Part shown: positions 39,923-47,928 of the stretch, in pieces
How positions within the stretch are numbered: position 1 is the first letter of the stretch
How the letters are laid out: every line of letters begins with the position of its first letter
Assembly (NCBI GenBank): GCA_045599325.1
Contig: JAZRVT010000027.1
Coordinates: forward strand, 1 to 56,153
Direction: 5' to 3'
Length of the DNA stretch: 56,153 nt
Source of the DNA: Cacconaster sp045599325
Lineage (GTDB): Bacteria; Bacteroidota; Bacteroidia; Bacteroidales; UBA932
Notes under the pieces: model-generated
Seen by the model: the letters and a program-made list of their open reading frames with translations, nothing else
What the model was told of the DNA's origin: nothing
Databases searched by the model: none
Translations under genes and position numbers: made by a program

Positions 39923-40813
39923 TCAGAGTTTTCTGGCGGCCTTCTTCATCTCTTCGAACACCGGACCGTCGTCCAGCGCTGCAGGGTGGCCCTCGTCACC
40001 GCCCTCCCTGATGCTCTGCACGAGAGGGATCTGGCCGAGGAGCTCAAGCCCGTATTTTTCACAGATGCGTCTGCATCCGTCCTTGCCGAAGATGTAATAC
40101 CTGTTCTCAGGCAGTTCGGCCGGGGTGAACCAGGACATATTCTCAATCACTCCGAAGATCGGTTTGTCGACCTGCGGGTTCCGGAACATATTGACACCCT
40201 TCTCCACATCCGCCAGAGCGACAGCCTGAGGGGTGCTGACTATGACGGCCCCGGTGAGAGGAATGTCGTGGACAAGGGAGATGTGGATGTCGCCTGTTCC
40301 CGGAGGGAGGTCGAGCAGCAGGAAGTCGAGTTCTCCCCACTTGACCTGCAGTATCATCTGCTTGAGGGCGTTGCAGGCCATCGGACCGCGCCAGATCAGC
40401 GCCTGCTCAGGGCGTGCGAAATATCCGATGGACATCCATTTGACCCCGAACTTCTCGATAGGGATCATTATCTCCCTGGAGTCCTCGGGAATCTCTTCGT
40501 CATATCCCACAGGCGTTCCGTCTGCGTGATACACTTCCACTTCAGGGATCTCACCCTCTGTTCCGGTCATCTTCGGGACGGACGGACCGTAGACGTCGGC
40601 GTCCGCCAGACCGACCCTGTAGCCGAGTCTTGCAAGGGTTATGGCCAGATTGACGGCGACCGTGGACTTGCCGACGCCGCCTTTTCCTGAGGCGACGGCA
40701 ATTATCTTCCCGATGCCGGAAAGCTGCTCCTGGTCGAGGTCAAGCACACTTTTCTTCGGCTTCGGTTTCGGTGGATTGGGGTTGTAAGGACCTTTTATGT
40801 CGTATGGATTCAT
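39923..40813 (-). CDS. mrp: Mrp/ApbC-type Fe-S carrier ATPase without DUF59 domain
   Basis: A 296-residue P-loop ATPase that binds and delivers Fe-S clusters. Seen: a Pro/Lys-rich N-terminus (YNPNPPKPKPKKS), then IIAVASGKGGVGKSTVAVNLA (deviant Walker A), YGPSVPKM, LLLDLPPGTGDIH and a C-terminal NMSWFTPAELPENRYYIFGKDGCRRICEKYGLELLGQIPL. The N-terminal DUF59/MIP18 domain of many Mrp proteins is absent; a separate DUF59 protein is encoded in the suf operon. The last cysteines occur as CRRIC rather than CxxC; I recall such forms from related Bacteroidetes. Divergent from the glycerate kinase-RNase HII gene. Confidence 0.92.
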   Translation of the reverse strand: MNPYDIKGPYNPNPPKPKPKKSVLDLDQEQLSGIGKIIAVASGKGGVGKSTVAVNLAITLARLGYRVGLADADVYGPSVPKMTGTEGEIPEVEVYHADGTPVGYDEEIPEDSREIMIPIEKFGVKWMSIGYFARPEQALIWRGPMACNALKQMILQVKWGELDFLLLDLPPGTGDIHISLVHDIPLTGAVIVSTPQAVALADVEKGVNMFRNPQVDKPIFGVIENMSWFTPAELPENRYYIFGKDGCRRICEKYGLELLGQIPLVQSIREGGDEGHPAALDDGPVFEEMKKAARKL

Positions 40814-40835
40814 AGGCTGAATGTTTAACTGTTCA

Positions 40836-40864
40836 CAAAGGTATCAATTTTTAGACTAAATTTG
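40836..40864. promoter_or_regulatory. Divergent promoter region of mrp and the glycerate kinase-RNase HII gene
   Basis: TACCTTTG on the minus strand (40843-40836) is 23 bases upstream of the mrp ATG, and TAAATTTG on the plus strand (40857-40864) is 5 bases before the kinase-RNase HII ATG. The two -7 elements are 13 bases apart, so transcription from one may affect the other. The plus mRNA would be almost leaderless. Confidence 0.5.
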
Positions 40865-40868
40865 AGAT

Positions 40869-42434
40869 ATGAAAAGAAACATCCTGATTGTGCCGGACAA
40901 GTTCAAGGGGTCCCTCACTGCCGGCGAGGTGGCTGATGCTCTGGAGAAGGCTCTCCGGAGGCTGCTTGTGGGCGGTGATGATGCCTGCATAGTGAAACTG
41001 CCGATGGCTGACGGCGGCGACGGCTCGCTCGAGGTGGTAGAGGCCTGCACAGAGTGCACGAGGGTTGAGGTTGACACGGTCGATTCGCTGATGAGACCCC
41101 TGAAGGCCCCGATGCTGCTGCTGGAGGGCGGAAAGACAGCCTTCATCGAGATGGCGAAAGTCTGCGGCCTGGCTATGCTCCGTCCGGAGGAGCGCAACCC
41201 CGAGAAGACCACTACCTACGGCCTCGGCCTTATGATGCGCCGTGCTGTGGAGGCGGGATGCAGCAGGATAGTGATGGGCATCGGAGGCAGTTCCACAAAC
41301 GACGGCGGCGAAGGGCTGCTGGAGGCGTGGGGTGCCATCCGCGGCATAGAGATATCGGTGGCCTGCGACGTTGAGAACCCTCTCCTCGGTCCGGAGGGCG
41401 CAACGATGGTCTACGGCCCTCAGAAAGGAGCGGATGCTGCTATGCTCGAAAGGCTCGAGCGCAGGATGGAGGAGCGTGCACGGCGTCTCGGCCTCGACAC
41501 TGCTGTCCCCGGAGGCGGGGCGGCAGGCGGTGTCGGCGCCGCTCTCTTCAGTATCGGCGCAGAGTTGGTTCCCGGCTGGCAGGTGTTCGGCAAAATGACT
41601 GGCCTTGAGGAAAGGATAGCGGAAGCGGACAGTGTGATAACAGGGGAGGGGCGTTTTGACAGCCAGAGCCTCAGCGGCAAGCTGATAGACGGCGTGGCGG
41701 CTCTCTGCCGGAAATACAGAAAGAAGCCCGTTGTGGTCTGCGGCCAGAACCTGCTCAAGCCTGAGGTATGGAAGAAGGCCGGGATAGGCGACGTATATTC
41801 CCTCACGGAGGTCGAGCCCGACGCCGGAGTATGCATACGCGATGCCCGCCGCCTGCTCAGCGGAGAGGGAATCCGTGTGGCGGGCTGCGACGAGGCGGGA
41901 CGCGGTCCGCTCGCCGGCCCTGTCTTCGGAGGCGCTGCAGTTCTTCCCGACGGCTTCAGCCATCCGCTGCTCAACGACTCCAAGCAGCTGTCGGAAAAGC
42001 AGCGTGACACGCTCCGCCCGCTGATTGAGAGCGAGGCGGACTGGGGGGTTGGAAGCGTCGACGCTCAGGAGATTGACCGCATCAACATCCTGAAGGCATC
42101 GATCAAGTCGGTCCATCTGGCGCTGGACGGCCTGAAGGAGAAACCGGACATCGTCCTGATGGACGGAAACAAGTTCACGCCATACAGCGGCATTCCCTGC
42201 CATACCGTCGTCAAGGGAGACGCTAAGATAAAGGCTATTGCCGCCGCAAGCGTGCTTGCGAAGACCCACCGCGACGAGCTGATGAAGAGGCTTGCCCGGG
42301 AGTTCCCGCAGTACGGCTGGGAGCGCAACATGGCCTATCCGACAAAGGAGCATTGCGAAGCGGTCCGCAAGTACGGACTGACCGTCCACCACCGCCGCAG
42401 TTTCCACATTCCCGAAGAGGAGACATTGTTTTGA
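40869..42434 (+). CDS. rnhB: Fusion: glycerate 2-kinase and ribonuclease HII
   Basis: A 521-residue protein in one uninterrupted frame. Residues 1 to about 334 are a GlxK/GarK-type glycerate kinase: VPDKFKGSLTAGEVADAL, MADGGDGS (46-53), GIGGSSTNDGG (138-147), PGGGAAGG (214-221), ITGEGRFDSQS (257-267). Relatives are about 20-40 residues longer at the C-terminus, so this domain looks slightly shortened. Residues about 335-521 are RNase HII: AGCDEAGRGPLAGPVFGGAAVLP, then LLNDSKQLSEKQRD, MDGNKF and KGDAKIKAIAAASVLAKTHRDE. The four catalytic acids Asp341, Glu342, Asp432 and Asp451 are present. No ATG occurs in frame between residue 243 and the junction (a GTG at residue 337 is too close to the active site to be convincing), so the RNase HII is made only as part of the fusion unless processed. 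The pairing joins glycerate phosphorylation with removal of ribonucleotides from DNA; no functional link is known to me. Confidence 0.85.
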   Translation: MKRNILIVPDKFKGSLTAGEVADALEKALRRLLVGGDDACIVKLPMADGGDGSLEVVEACTECTRVEVDTVDSLMRPLKAPMLLLEGGKTAFIEMAKVCGLAMLRPEERNPEKTTTYGLGLMMRRAVEAGCSRIVMGIGGSSTNDGGEGLLEAWGAIRGIEISVACDVENPLLGPEGATMVYGPQKGADAAMLERLERRMEERARRLGLDTAVPGGGAAGGVGAALFSIGAELVPGWQVFGKMTGLEERIAEADSVITGEGRFDSQSLSGKLIDGVAALCRKYRKKPVVVCGQNLLKPEVWKKAGIGDVYSLTEVEPDAGVCIRDARRLLSGEGIRVAGCDEAGRGPLAGPVFGGAAVLPDGFSHPLLNDSKQLSEKQRDTLRPLIESEADWGVGSVDAQEIDRINILKASIKSVHLALDGLKEKPDIVLMDGNKFTPYSGIPCHTVVKGDAKIKAIAAASVLAKTHRDELMKRLAREFPQYGWERNMAYPTKEHCEAVRKYGLTVHHRRSFHIPEEETLF

Positions 42435-42457
42435 TACAGTTACAAATCATCAAGAAT

Positions 42458-43684
42458 ATGAATAATCAGAGAATCGCTCAATTCAAGAGACCTTTCAGTC
42501 TTTTTTTGATGGCGGCCTTCGCCGCTGCCTTGTTCAGCCTGAACGCCTATGCAGAAAAACGAGTCCCGCAGATCCAGGTGGGAGCCCAGTCAGTCGATGA
42601 ATATATTCCGCTCCTCAAGGGCAGGAAGGTATGTCTTCTTTCCAACCAGTCCGGTATCGTCCCGTCGGGAAAGCACGACCTGGACATCCTTCTGGAGAAC
42701 GGCATCGACGTGGTGCTGATAATGACTCCGGAACACGGTTTCCGCGGAAATGTGGACGCCGGTGAGACCCTCGACGAACCTGTGGACCCTAAGACCGGGG
42801 TGCCGATCTGCTCGCTCTACAGCAGGACCGGTGCGCCGATTGAGTTCGACAGGGAGTTCATGAACGGATTCGACATCCTTGTATTCGACCTCCAGGACGT
42901 GGGTGTCCGCTTCTATACCTACTACGTGACAATGAAGAGAATGATGGAAGCCTGCGCCGAGTTCGGCAAGAAGATGATAATCCTTGACCGCCCGAACCCT
43001 ATCGGATTCATGGTAGACGGACCGAAGCTCGACATGAAATACAAGTCAGCCGCCGGCGCGCTCCCAATACCTGTCGCCCACGGAATGACACTGGGAGAGC
43101 TTGCCGGAATGATCAACGGCGAGAAATGGCTTGACAACGGCCTGCAGTGTGACATAACAGTGATCAAATGCAAGAACTACACACATCAGTCGCGCTACAC
43201 TCTGCCTGTCAAGCCGTCTCCGAACATCCCCGATATGCGCTCGGTCTACCTTTATCCTTCGATGTGCTATTTCGAGGCGACTCCTGTCAGCCTGGGACGC
43301 GGAACTGACTGGGCATTCCAGATGTACGGACACCCGAATATGAAGGGCTATGGTTTCGAGTTCACCCCAAGGAGCACAGAGAGCTCGCGCAATCCGATCC
43401 AGAAGGACAAGACCTGCTACGGCGTGGACCTCAGGACACAGCCTTCTGATGAGGAGATACTCGCAAACGGGGTCAACCTGGAGTATCTGATAGATGCATA
43501 CAACAACCTCAACCTCGGGGACCATTTCTTCCGTTCCGCTTTCGAGATCCTTATGGGACAGGGCTATGTGCGCAGGATGATAGAGGCGGGGGCCACCGCC
43601 GAGCAGATCAAGGCCTGCTGGGCGAAGGATGTCGAAGACTTCAAGCGTGAACGTCGCCCTTACCTGCTTTATCCTGAATATTAG
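42458..43684 (+). CDS. NamZ-like exo-beta-N-acetylmuramidase (DUF1343)
   Basis: A 408-residue exported protein of the DUF1343 family, whose characterised member NamZ removes MurNAc from the non-reducing ends of peptidoglycan fragments. The start at 42458 gives a signal MNNQRIAQFKRPFSLFLMAAFAAALFSLNAYA; the open frame extends 35 codons upstream into the RNase HII gene and was not used. Family blocks: KVCLLSNQSGIVPSGKHDLDILL, LIMTPEHGFRGNVDAGETL, FDILVFDLQDVGVRFYTYYVTM, ILDRPNPIGFMVDGP, PIPVAHGMTLGELAGMINGE and YPSMCYFEATPVSLGRGTDWAFQMYGHP. Likely used in cell-wall recycling. Starts 23 bases after the fusion gene, so probably co-transcribed. Confidence 0.9.
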   Translation: MNNQRIAQFKRPFSLFLMAAFAAALFSLNAYAEKRVPQIQVGAQSVDEYIPLLKGRKVCLLSNQSGIVPSGKHDLDILLENGIDVVLIMTPEHGFRGNVDAGETLDEPVDPKTGVPICSLYSRTGAPIEFDREFMNGFDILVFDLQDVGVRFYTYYVTMKRMMEACAEFGKKMIILDRPNPIGFMVDGPKLDMKYKSAAGALPIPVAHGMTLGELAGMINGEKWLDNGLQCDITVIKCKNYTHQSRYTLPVKPSPNIPDMRSVYLYPSMCYFEATPVSLGRGTDWAFQMYGHPNMKGYGFEFTPRSTESSRNPIQKDKTCYGVDLRTQPSDEEILANGVNLEYLIDAYNNLNLGDHFFRSAFEILMGQGYVRRMIEAGATAEQIKACWAKDVEDFKRERRPYLLYPEY

Positions 43685-43756
43685 AAAAGGATTCCCAGAA
43701 AAGCGCAAGTTGAGGTGTAACAGCTCAATAAGTTTGAATCCGTCCTGATATAACTG

Positions 43757-43787
43757 TTGGAATAATCGAAAATAGTGGTTATTTTTG
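43757..43787 (+). promoter_or_regulatory. Promoter of the EF-G paralogue
   Basis: TTG (43757-43759), a 20-base spacer, TATTTTTG (43780-43787), followed by a 70-base leader to the ATG. In Bacteroides the corresponding gene is under carbon-responsive control; I see no defined operator here. Confidence 0.55.
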
Positions 43788-43856
43788 CAGGCTATCCGGA
43801 ACTATTTCCAAATCGCCCCTTTTTTGAGAAAATTTATATAAAAACATCAAAATAAT

Positions 43857-45974
43857 ATGAAAAACTACTCCACTCAAAGCATCAGGAACGTCGTCCTGCT
43901 CGGAGGTACCCGCAGCGGTAAGACCACTCTGGCAGAATCAATCCTTTTCGAAGGCAAAGTGATTGACCGCCGCGGAACAATCGAAGCAAAGAACACCATC
44001 TCAGACAACACAGAAGTCGAGCAGATCTTCCAGCGCTCAATCTACTCAACTCCTCTCTATGCTGAGGTAAAAGACCACAAGATCAACGTTATCGATGCTC
44101 CAGGTGCTGACGACTTCGTGGAAGGCGCAGTCCTCGGTCTCAATGTTTGCGAGTCAGCAGTGATGCTCGTCAACGCAGGTCAGGGAGTCGAGGTTGGAAC
44201 AGAGATCCACGGCCGTTTCGCAGAACAGTACAAGAAGCCGGTCATCATCGCAGTCAACCAGCTCGACACTGAGAAGACCAACTGGGACAACACAATCGAC
44301 ACCCTCAAGCAGGCATTCGGTGCAAAGCCGGTGATCTTCCAGTTCCCTGCAAACCCTGGTGTCGCTTTCGACAGCATCGTGGATGTCCTCAAGATGAAGA
44401 TGTTCAAGTTCAAGGATGACAACGGCAATTTCGACGAGTGCGAAATCCCTGCAGAGTATGCAGACAGGGCCGAAGAGATCCGCGCTGAACTTATGGAGAT
44501 GGCAGCCGGCAGCGACGAGGAGCTTATGGAGAAGTTCTTCGATGCAGGCGAGCTCTCAGAGGAAGAGATCCACAAGGGCCTCAAGGCAGGTTTCGATGCA
44601 GGCGAGCTCTATCCTGTATTCTGCGTCTGCGCAAAGAAGGATATGGGTGTAAGGCGCCTCATCGAATTCATCACAGAATTCGCACCTGCTCCTTCAAACG
44701 TTGCAACTGATCCTACATCCCTCTTCGTATACAAGACTTCCCTCGAGCAGCACCTCGGTGACGTCACCTATTTCAAGGTAATGTCAGGCAAGATCACTGA
44801 AGGCCAGGATGTCATCAACGTCTCCAGCGATTCAAAGGAGAGGATCACCACCCTCTTCGCAGTCGCAGGCAAGAAGAAAGAGAAAGTATCAGAACTCGTT
44901 GCAGGCGATATGGGCTGTACAGTCAAGCTGAAGGCAGTCAAGACCAACCAGACCCTCAACGCCCCTGGCTTCGACAAGGAGCACGAGCCTATCTCCTTCC
45001 CTCCGTTCAAGTACCGCTGCGCCATCAAGGCTGTCGACGAGAAGGACGAGGAGAAGCTCGGCGAGGCACTCAACCGCGCCGGCGCAGAGGACCCTACACT
45101 CCGCATCGAGTACTCGAAGGAACTCAAGCAGACCATCATCAACGGTATGGGCGAGCAGCACATCAACATCCTCAAGTGGCACCTCAACAATGACTACAAG
45201 ATCGATGTCGAGCTCTTCGCTCCGAAGATTCCTTACCGCGAGACCATCACCAAGGTCGCTACCGCAATGTACCGCCACAAGAAGCAGTCAGGTGGAGCAG
45301 GCCAGTTCGGTGAGGTTCACCTTCTTGTCGAGCCTATCGTAGAAGGTGTCGAGACCACCGCAAGGTTCAAGATTGACGGCAAGGAGACCGCTCTCACAAT
45401 CAAGGGTAAAGAGGAATTCGAACTCCCTTGGGGCGGCAAGTGGGAATTCTACAACTGCGTTGTCGGCGGCGCAATCGACGCTTCCTTCATGCCGGCAATC
45501 AAGAAGGGTCTCACCCAGAAGATGGAAGAGGGCCCTCTGACAGGTTCCTATGCCCGCGACATCCGCGTATTCGTCTATGACGGTAAGATGCACCCGGTTG
45601 ACTCAAAGGAAATCGCCTTCATCATCGCAGCCCGCAATGCATTCAAGGAGGCGTTCAAGAACGCAGGTCCGAAGATTATGGAGCCTATCTATATGGTCGA
45701 GGTGATGGTCCCTGGCGACTGCATGGGTGATGTGATGAGCGACATCCAGAACCGCCGCGGCCTCATCGAGGGTATGGGTTCCGAGAAGGGCTTCCAGATC
45801 CTCAAGGCACGTGTTCCACTGGCAGAACTCTACAAGTATTCAACTACACTCAGCTCCCTGACTTCAGGCCGTGCAACCTTCACCCAGGAGTTCATCGAGT
45901 ACCAGCAGGTACCTATGGATGTCCAGGAGAAGCTCCTCAAGGCTTACGAGGCAGAGCAGCAGGAAGAAGACTAG
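43857..45974 (+). CDS. EF-G paralogue with altered GTPase motifs (EF-G2-like)
   Basis: A 705-residue translation factor with EF-G domain order. G1 GGTRSGKTT is usable, but the switch II motif is DAPGADDF (residues 80-87) where canonical EF-G and LepA have DTPGHVDF: the catalytic His is Ala84. G4 is NQLD (134-137) instead of NKxD. Domains II-V follow, including PYRETITK, the domain IV loop around TGSYARDIRVFVYDGKMHPVDS and a domain V with GEDVMSDIQNRRG-like residues (MGDVMSDIQNRRGLIEGM). It closely resembles the Bacteroides EF-G2, reported to lack GTPase activity while supporting translation and gut fitness (known). Canonical fusA is expected elsewhere; no rpsL/rpsG/tuf here. The lolD-like gene follows with TAG/GTG overlap. 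Confidence 0.88.
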   Translation: MKNYSTQSIRNVVLLGGTRSGKTTLAESILFEGKVIDRRGTIEAKNTISDNTEVEQIFQRSIYSTPLYAEVKDHKINVIDAPGADDFVEGAVLGLNVCESAVMLVNAGQGVEVGTEIHGRFAEQYKKPVIIAVNQLDTEKTNWDNTIDTLKQAFGAKPVIFQFPANPGVAFDSIVDVLKMKMFKFKDDNGNFDECEIPAEYADRAEEIRAELMEMAAGSDEELMEKFFDAGELSEEEIHKGLKAGFDAGELYPVFCVCAKKDMGVRRLIEFITEFAPAPSNVATDPTSLFVYKTSLEQHLGDVTYFKVMSGKITEGQDVINVSSDSKERITTLFAVAGKKKEKVSELVAGDMGCTVKLKAVKTNQTLNAPGFDKEHEPISFPPFKYRCAIKAVDEKDEEKLGEALNRAGAEDPTLRIEYSKELKQTIINGMGEQHINILKWHLNNDYKIDVELFAPKIPYRETITKVATAMYRHKKQSGGAGQFGEVHLLVEPIVEGVETTARFKIDGKETALTIKGKEEFELPWGGKWEFYNCVVGGAIDASFMPAIKKGLTQKMEEGPLTGSYARDIRVFVYDGKMHPVDSKEIAFIIAARNAFKEAFKNAGPKIMEPIYMVEVMVPGDCMGDVMSDIQNRRGLIEGMGSEKGFQILKARVPLAELYKYSTTLSSLTSGRATFTQEFIEYQQVPMDVQEKLLKAYEAEQQEED

Positions 45975-46624
45975 TGATATCCGCACAGCATATAGACAAA
46001 TCCTTCGGGACCCTCAGGGTCCTGAAGGATATTTGTTTTGATGCGTCCCCTGCAGAGGTGGTCAGCATTGTCGGTGCCTCGGGCGCCGGCAAGTCCACTC
46101 TGCTCCAGATTCTGGGATCGCTTTCCCGTCCCGATTCCGGAACCCTGACAATAGACGGTGTGGATGTATTCTCCCTTTCCGAAAAGGAGATGGCGGAGTT
46201 CCGCAACCGCAGGATCGGGTTTGTTTTCCAGGCACATCACCTTCTGCCGGAATTCACGGCAGTGGAGAACGTGATGATACCCGCACTCATTGCAAAGCGC
46301 CCGCGCAATGAGGCGAAGAAGGCCGCCGAAAAGCTTCTGACCACTCTCGGGCTGGGGGAGAGATTCACCCACAAGCCAAGTGAGCTGAGCGGCGGCGAGC
46401 AGCAGAGAGTGGCCATAGCCAGGGCCCTTGTCAACAGTCCGAAGGTGCTGTTTGCCGACGAGCCTTCAGGAAACCTTGACAGCCGCACGAAGGGTGAGCT
46501 TCACAGGCTTTTCTTTGACCTGCGCGACAAGTTCGGCATAACAATCATCATTGTCACCCACGACAAGGAACTTGCGGCAATGTCCGACAGGGTCGTGGAG
46601 ATGCAGGATGGGCAATTCATTTAA
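45974..46624 (+). CDS. lolD: LolD/MacB-type ABC transporter ATP-binding protein
   Basis: A 216-residue ABC ATPase, probably LolD: powers release of lipoproteins from the inner membrane towards LolA. Seen: Walker A GASGAGKST, FVFQAHHLLPEFTAVENVMIPALI (Q-loop), signature LSGGEQQRVAIARAL, Walker B KVLFADEPSGNLDS, and the switch His in IVTHDKEL. It begins with GTG, its G shared with the stop TAG of the EF-G paralogue. No permease (LolC/E) is adjacent, so the cognate partner lies elsewhere, usual for Bacteroidetes LolD. It overlaps trmN6 by 17 bases. Confidence 0.82.
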   Translation: MISAQHIDKSFGTLRVLKDICFDASPAEVVSIVGASGAGKSTLLQILGSLSRPDSGTLTIDGVDVFSLSEKEMAEFRNRRIGFVFQAHHLLPEFTAVENVMIPALIAKRPRNEAKKAAEKLLTTLGLGERFTHKPSELSGGEQQRVAIARALVNSPKVLFADEPSGNLDSRTKGELHRLFFDLRDKFGITIIIVTHDKELAAMSDRVVEMQDGQFI

Positions 46625-47312
46625 ATTCAAGCAGTTCGAAGTTGCAAATGTCCGTTCCGCACAGAAGGTGGGGACGGACGGGGTGCTTCTTGGCGCCTGG
46701 GTCGGGCTGATGCCCGGCGACAGGACTGCGCTCGATGCCGGTACCGGCACCGGAGTCATCGCCCTTATGCTTGCCCAGCGTCAGCCGGACCTTGAGGTAA
46801 CAGGGATTGACATCGACTCCGCTTCAGCAGCTGAGGCGGCTGAGAATTTCTCGGCATCCCGATGGGCTGACCGGCTCACTGCCGTGGAGGCCGATTTCCT
46901 GCAGTGGGGGAGCGGGGAGAAGTTCGACCTGATAGTCTCCAACCCTCCGTTCTTCGTGAACGCCCTGAGGGCTCCTGACAGCCGCAGGAGCGCGGCCCGC
47001 CATACTGACTCCCTCCCTTTCGGCGCGCTGGTTGAAAAGGCTTCGCAGATGCTTTCTGACAGAGGGAGGCTGGCAGTCGTGCTGCCTGCCGCAGAGGCGG
47101 TCTCTTTCGCGGGCAAGGCCTTTGAGAGAGGACTTTTCCTGAGCAGGATATGCCGGGTGTCAACACGTGCCGGCTCTCCGGCCAAGAGAGCCTTGATGGA
47201 GTTCTCACGCAAAAAAGGCGGGCTTGTCGAAGAGACGCTCGCCATAGAAAATGAGAGCGGCCCGACTGAAGAGTACAGGTCGCTCACAAGAGATTTCTAC
47301 CTTAGATTCTGA
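46608..47312 (+). CDS. trmN6: tRNA1(Val) (adenine(37)-N6)-methyltransferase
   Basis: A 234-residue Class I methyltransferase, probably TrmN6/YfiC, that makes m6A37 in tRNA-Val. Seen: SAM motif I LDAGTGTGVIALMLAQ (about 42-57), GIDID, the N6-adenine motif SNPPFFVN (N-P-P-F at about 112-115), and a C-terminal region with RRSAARHTDSLPF and AKRALMEFSR. The start at 46608 (MGNSFKFKQFEVAN) is used over a 19-codon extension that lies within the lolD-like gene. It ends 3 bases before the converging Spy-like gene, with no terminator in between. Confidence 0.88.
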   Translation: MGNSFKFKQFEVANVRSAQKVGTDGVLLGAWVGLMPGDRTALDAGTGTGVIALMLAQRQPDLEVTGIDIDSASAAEAAENFSASRWADRLTAVEADFLQWGSGEKFDLIVSNPPFFVNALRAPDSRRSAARHTDSLPFGALVEKASQMLSDRGRLAVVLPAAEAVSFAGKAFERGLFLSRICRVSTRAGSPAKRALMEFSRKKGGLVEETLAIENESGPTEEYRSLTRDFYLRF

Positions 47313-47315
47313 CGG

Positions 47316-47918
47316 CTATTTCTCAGCATTCTGCTGAGCAGGGTTCTGGTTGCCCTGCTGGTTGTGCCGGTGCATTCCCTGGTGCATTCCCTGATGCATA
47401 CCCTGGTGCTGGCCCATCCCCTGGCCGTGGCCGCCCTTCTTCATAGGCTGTGCAGGAGCCTGGCCGCGTCCGCGGAGGTTGTGGATCATCTTCATCTTGA
47501 AAGCCTCTTCTGCCTGATAGAGTTTGGCAACCTTCTGGATTGGAAGCACTTTCTTGAATTTCGGATAATAGGCTGACATCACTTCCTGCTCGGCCTTGAC
47601 TGCCTTGAGGTAAGCATCGATGTTAGCTTCCATCTGCTTGTCGGATACCTGCTCCTTGCCGCATTTGAGTGCGTGGAAAGCCTTTGTCACTGCTTCGTGG
47701 GCAGCCTGGTTCTCCTTGGAGTAGTTGTTGTACACCGGCCAGAACACCTGAGCTTCTTCAGGAGTGAGGTCGAGTTCGTTGGTGAAGAAGGCGATCTTTT
47801 CGGACTGGATGCGTTCGAACTGCCTGGCCCTGAATTCTGCCTTCTGTTTCTGATTGTCCTGTGCGAATGCGCCCAGGGAGAGTGCCGCACAGAGTGCGGC
47901 TACAAGTAATTTCTTCAT
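47316..47918 (-). CDS. Spy/LTXXQ-like periplasmic protein with His/Met-rich tail
   Basis: A 200-residue exported helical protein. The start at 47918 gives the signal MKKLLVAALCAALSLGAFAQ; the open frame reaches further back through the anti-sigma gene and was not used. The core (IAFFTNELDLTPEEAQVFWPVYNNYSKENQ) resembles CpxP/Spy-type LTXXQ proteins, which in Bacteroidetes commonly accompany ECF sigma factors. The C-terminus (residues about 157-195) is strikingly rich in Gly, His, Met and Gln, with tandem HQGM units in GQHQGMHQGMHQGMHRHNQQ, suggesting metal binding (inference). It follows the anti-sigma gene by 10 bases. Confidence 0.75.
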   Translation of the reverse strand: MKKLLVAALCAALSLGAFAQDNQKQKAEFRARQFERIQSEKIAFFTNELDLTPEEAQVFWPVYNNYSKENQAAHEAVTKAFHALKCGKEQVSDKQMEANIDAYLKAVKAEQEVMSAYYPKFKKVLPIQKVAKLYQAEEAFKMKMIHNLRGRGQAPAQPMKKGGHGQGMGQHQGMHQGMHQGMHRHNQQGNQNPAQQNAEK

Positions 47919-47928
47919 TTTCAAACTT

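Noticed and set aside
41871..41885. Separate RNase HII gene starting at a GTG inside the fusion frame
   Set aside because: The GTG lies three residues before the active-site GCDEAGRG, leaving no normal N-terminus, and no promoter or ribosome site precedes it. A processed or internally initiated form is not excluded experimentally.
40851..42407. 518-codon minus-strand frame antisense to the glycerate kinase-RNase HII gene
   Set aside because: Low-complexity His/Leu/Ala-rich translation with no family features; the plus frame has complete motifs of two enzymes.
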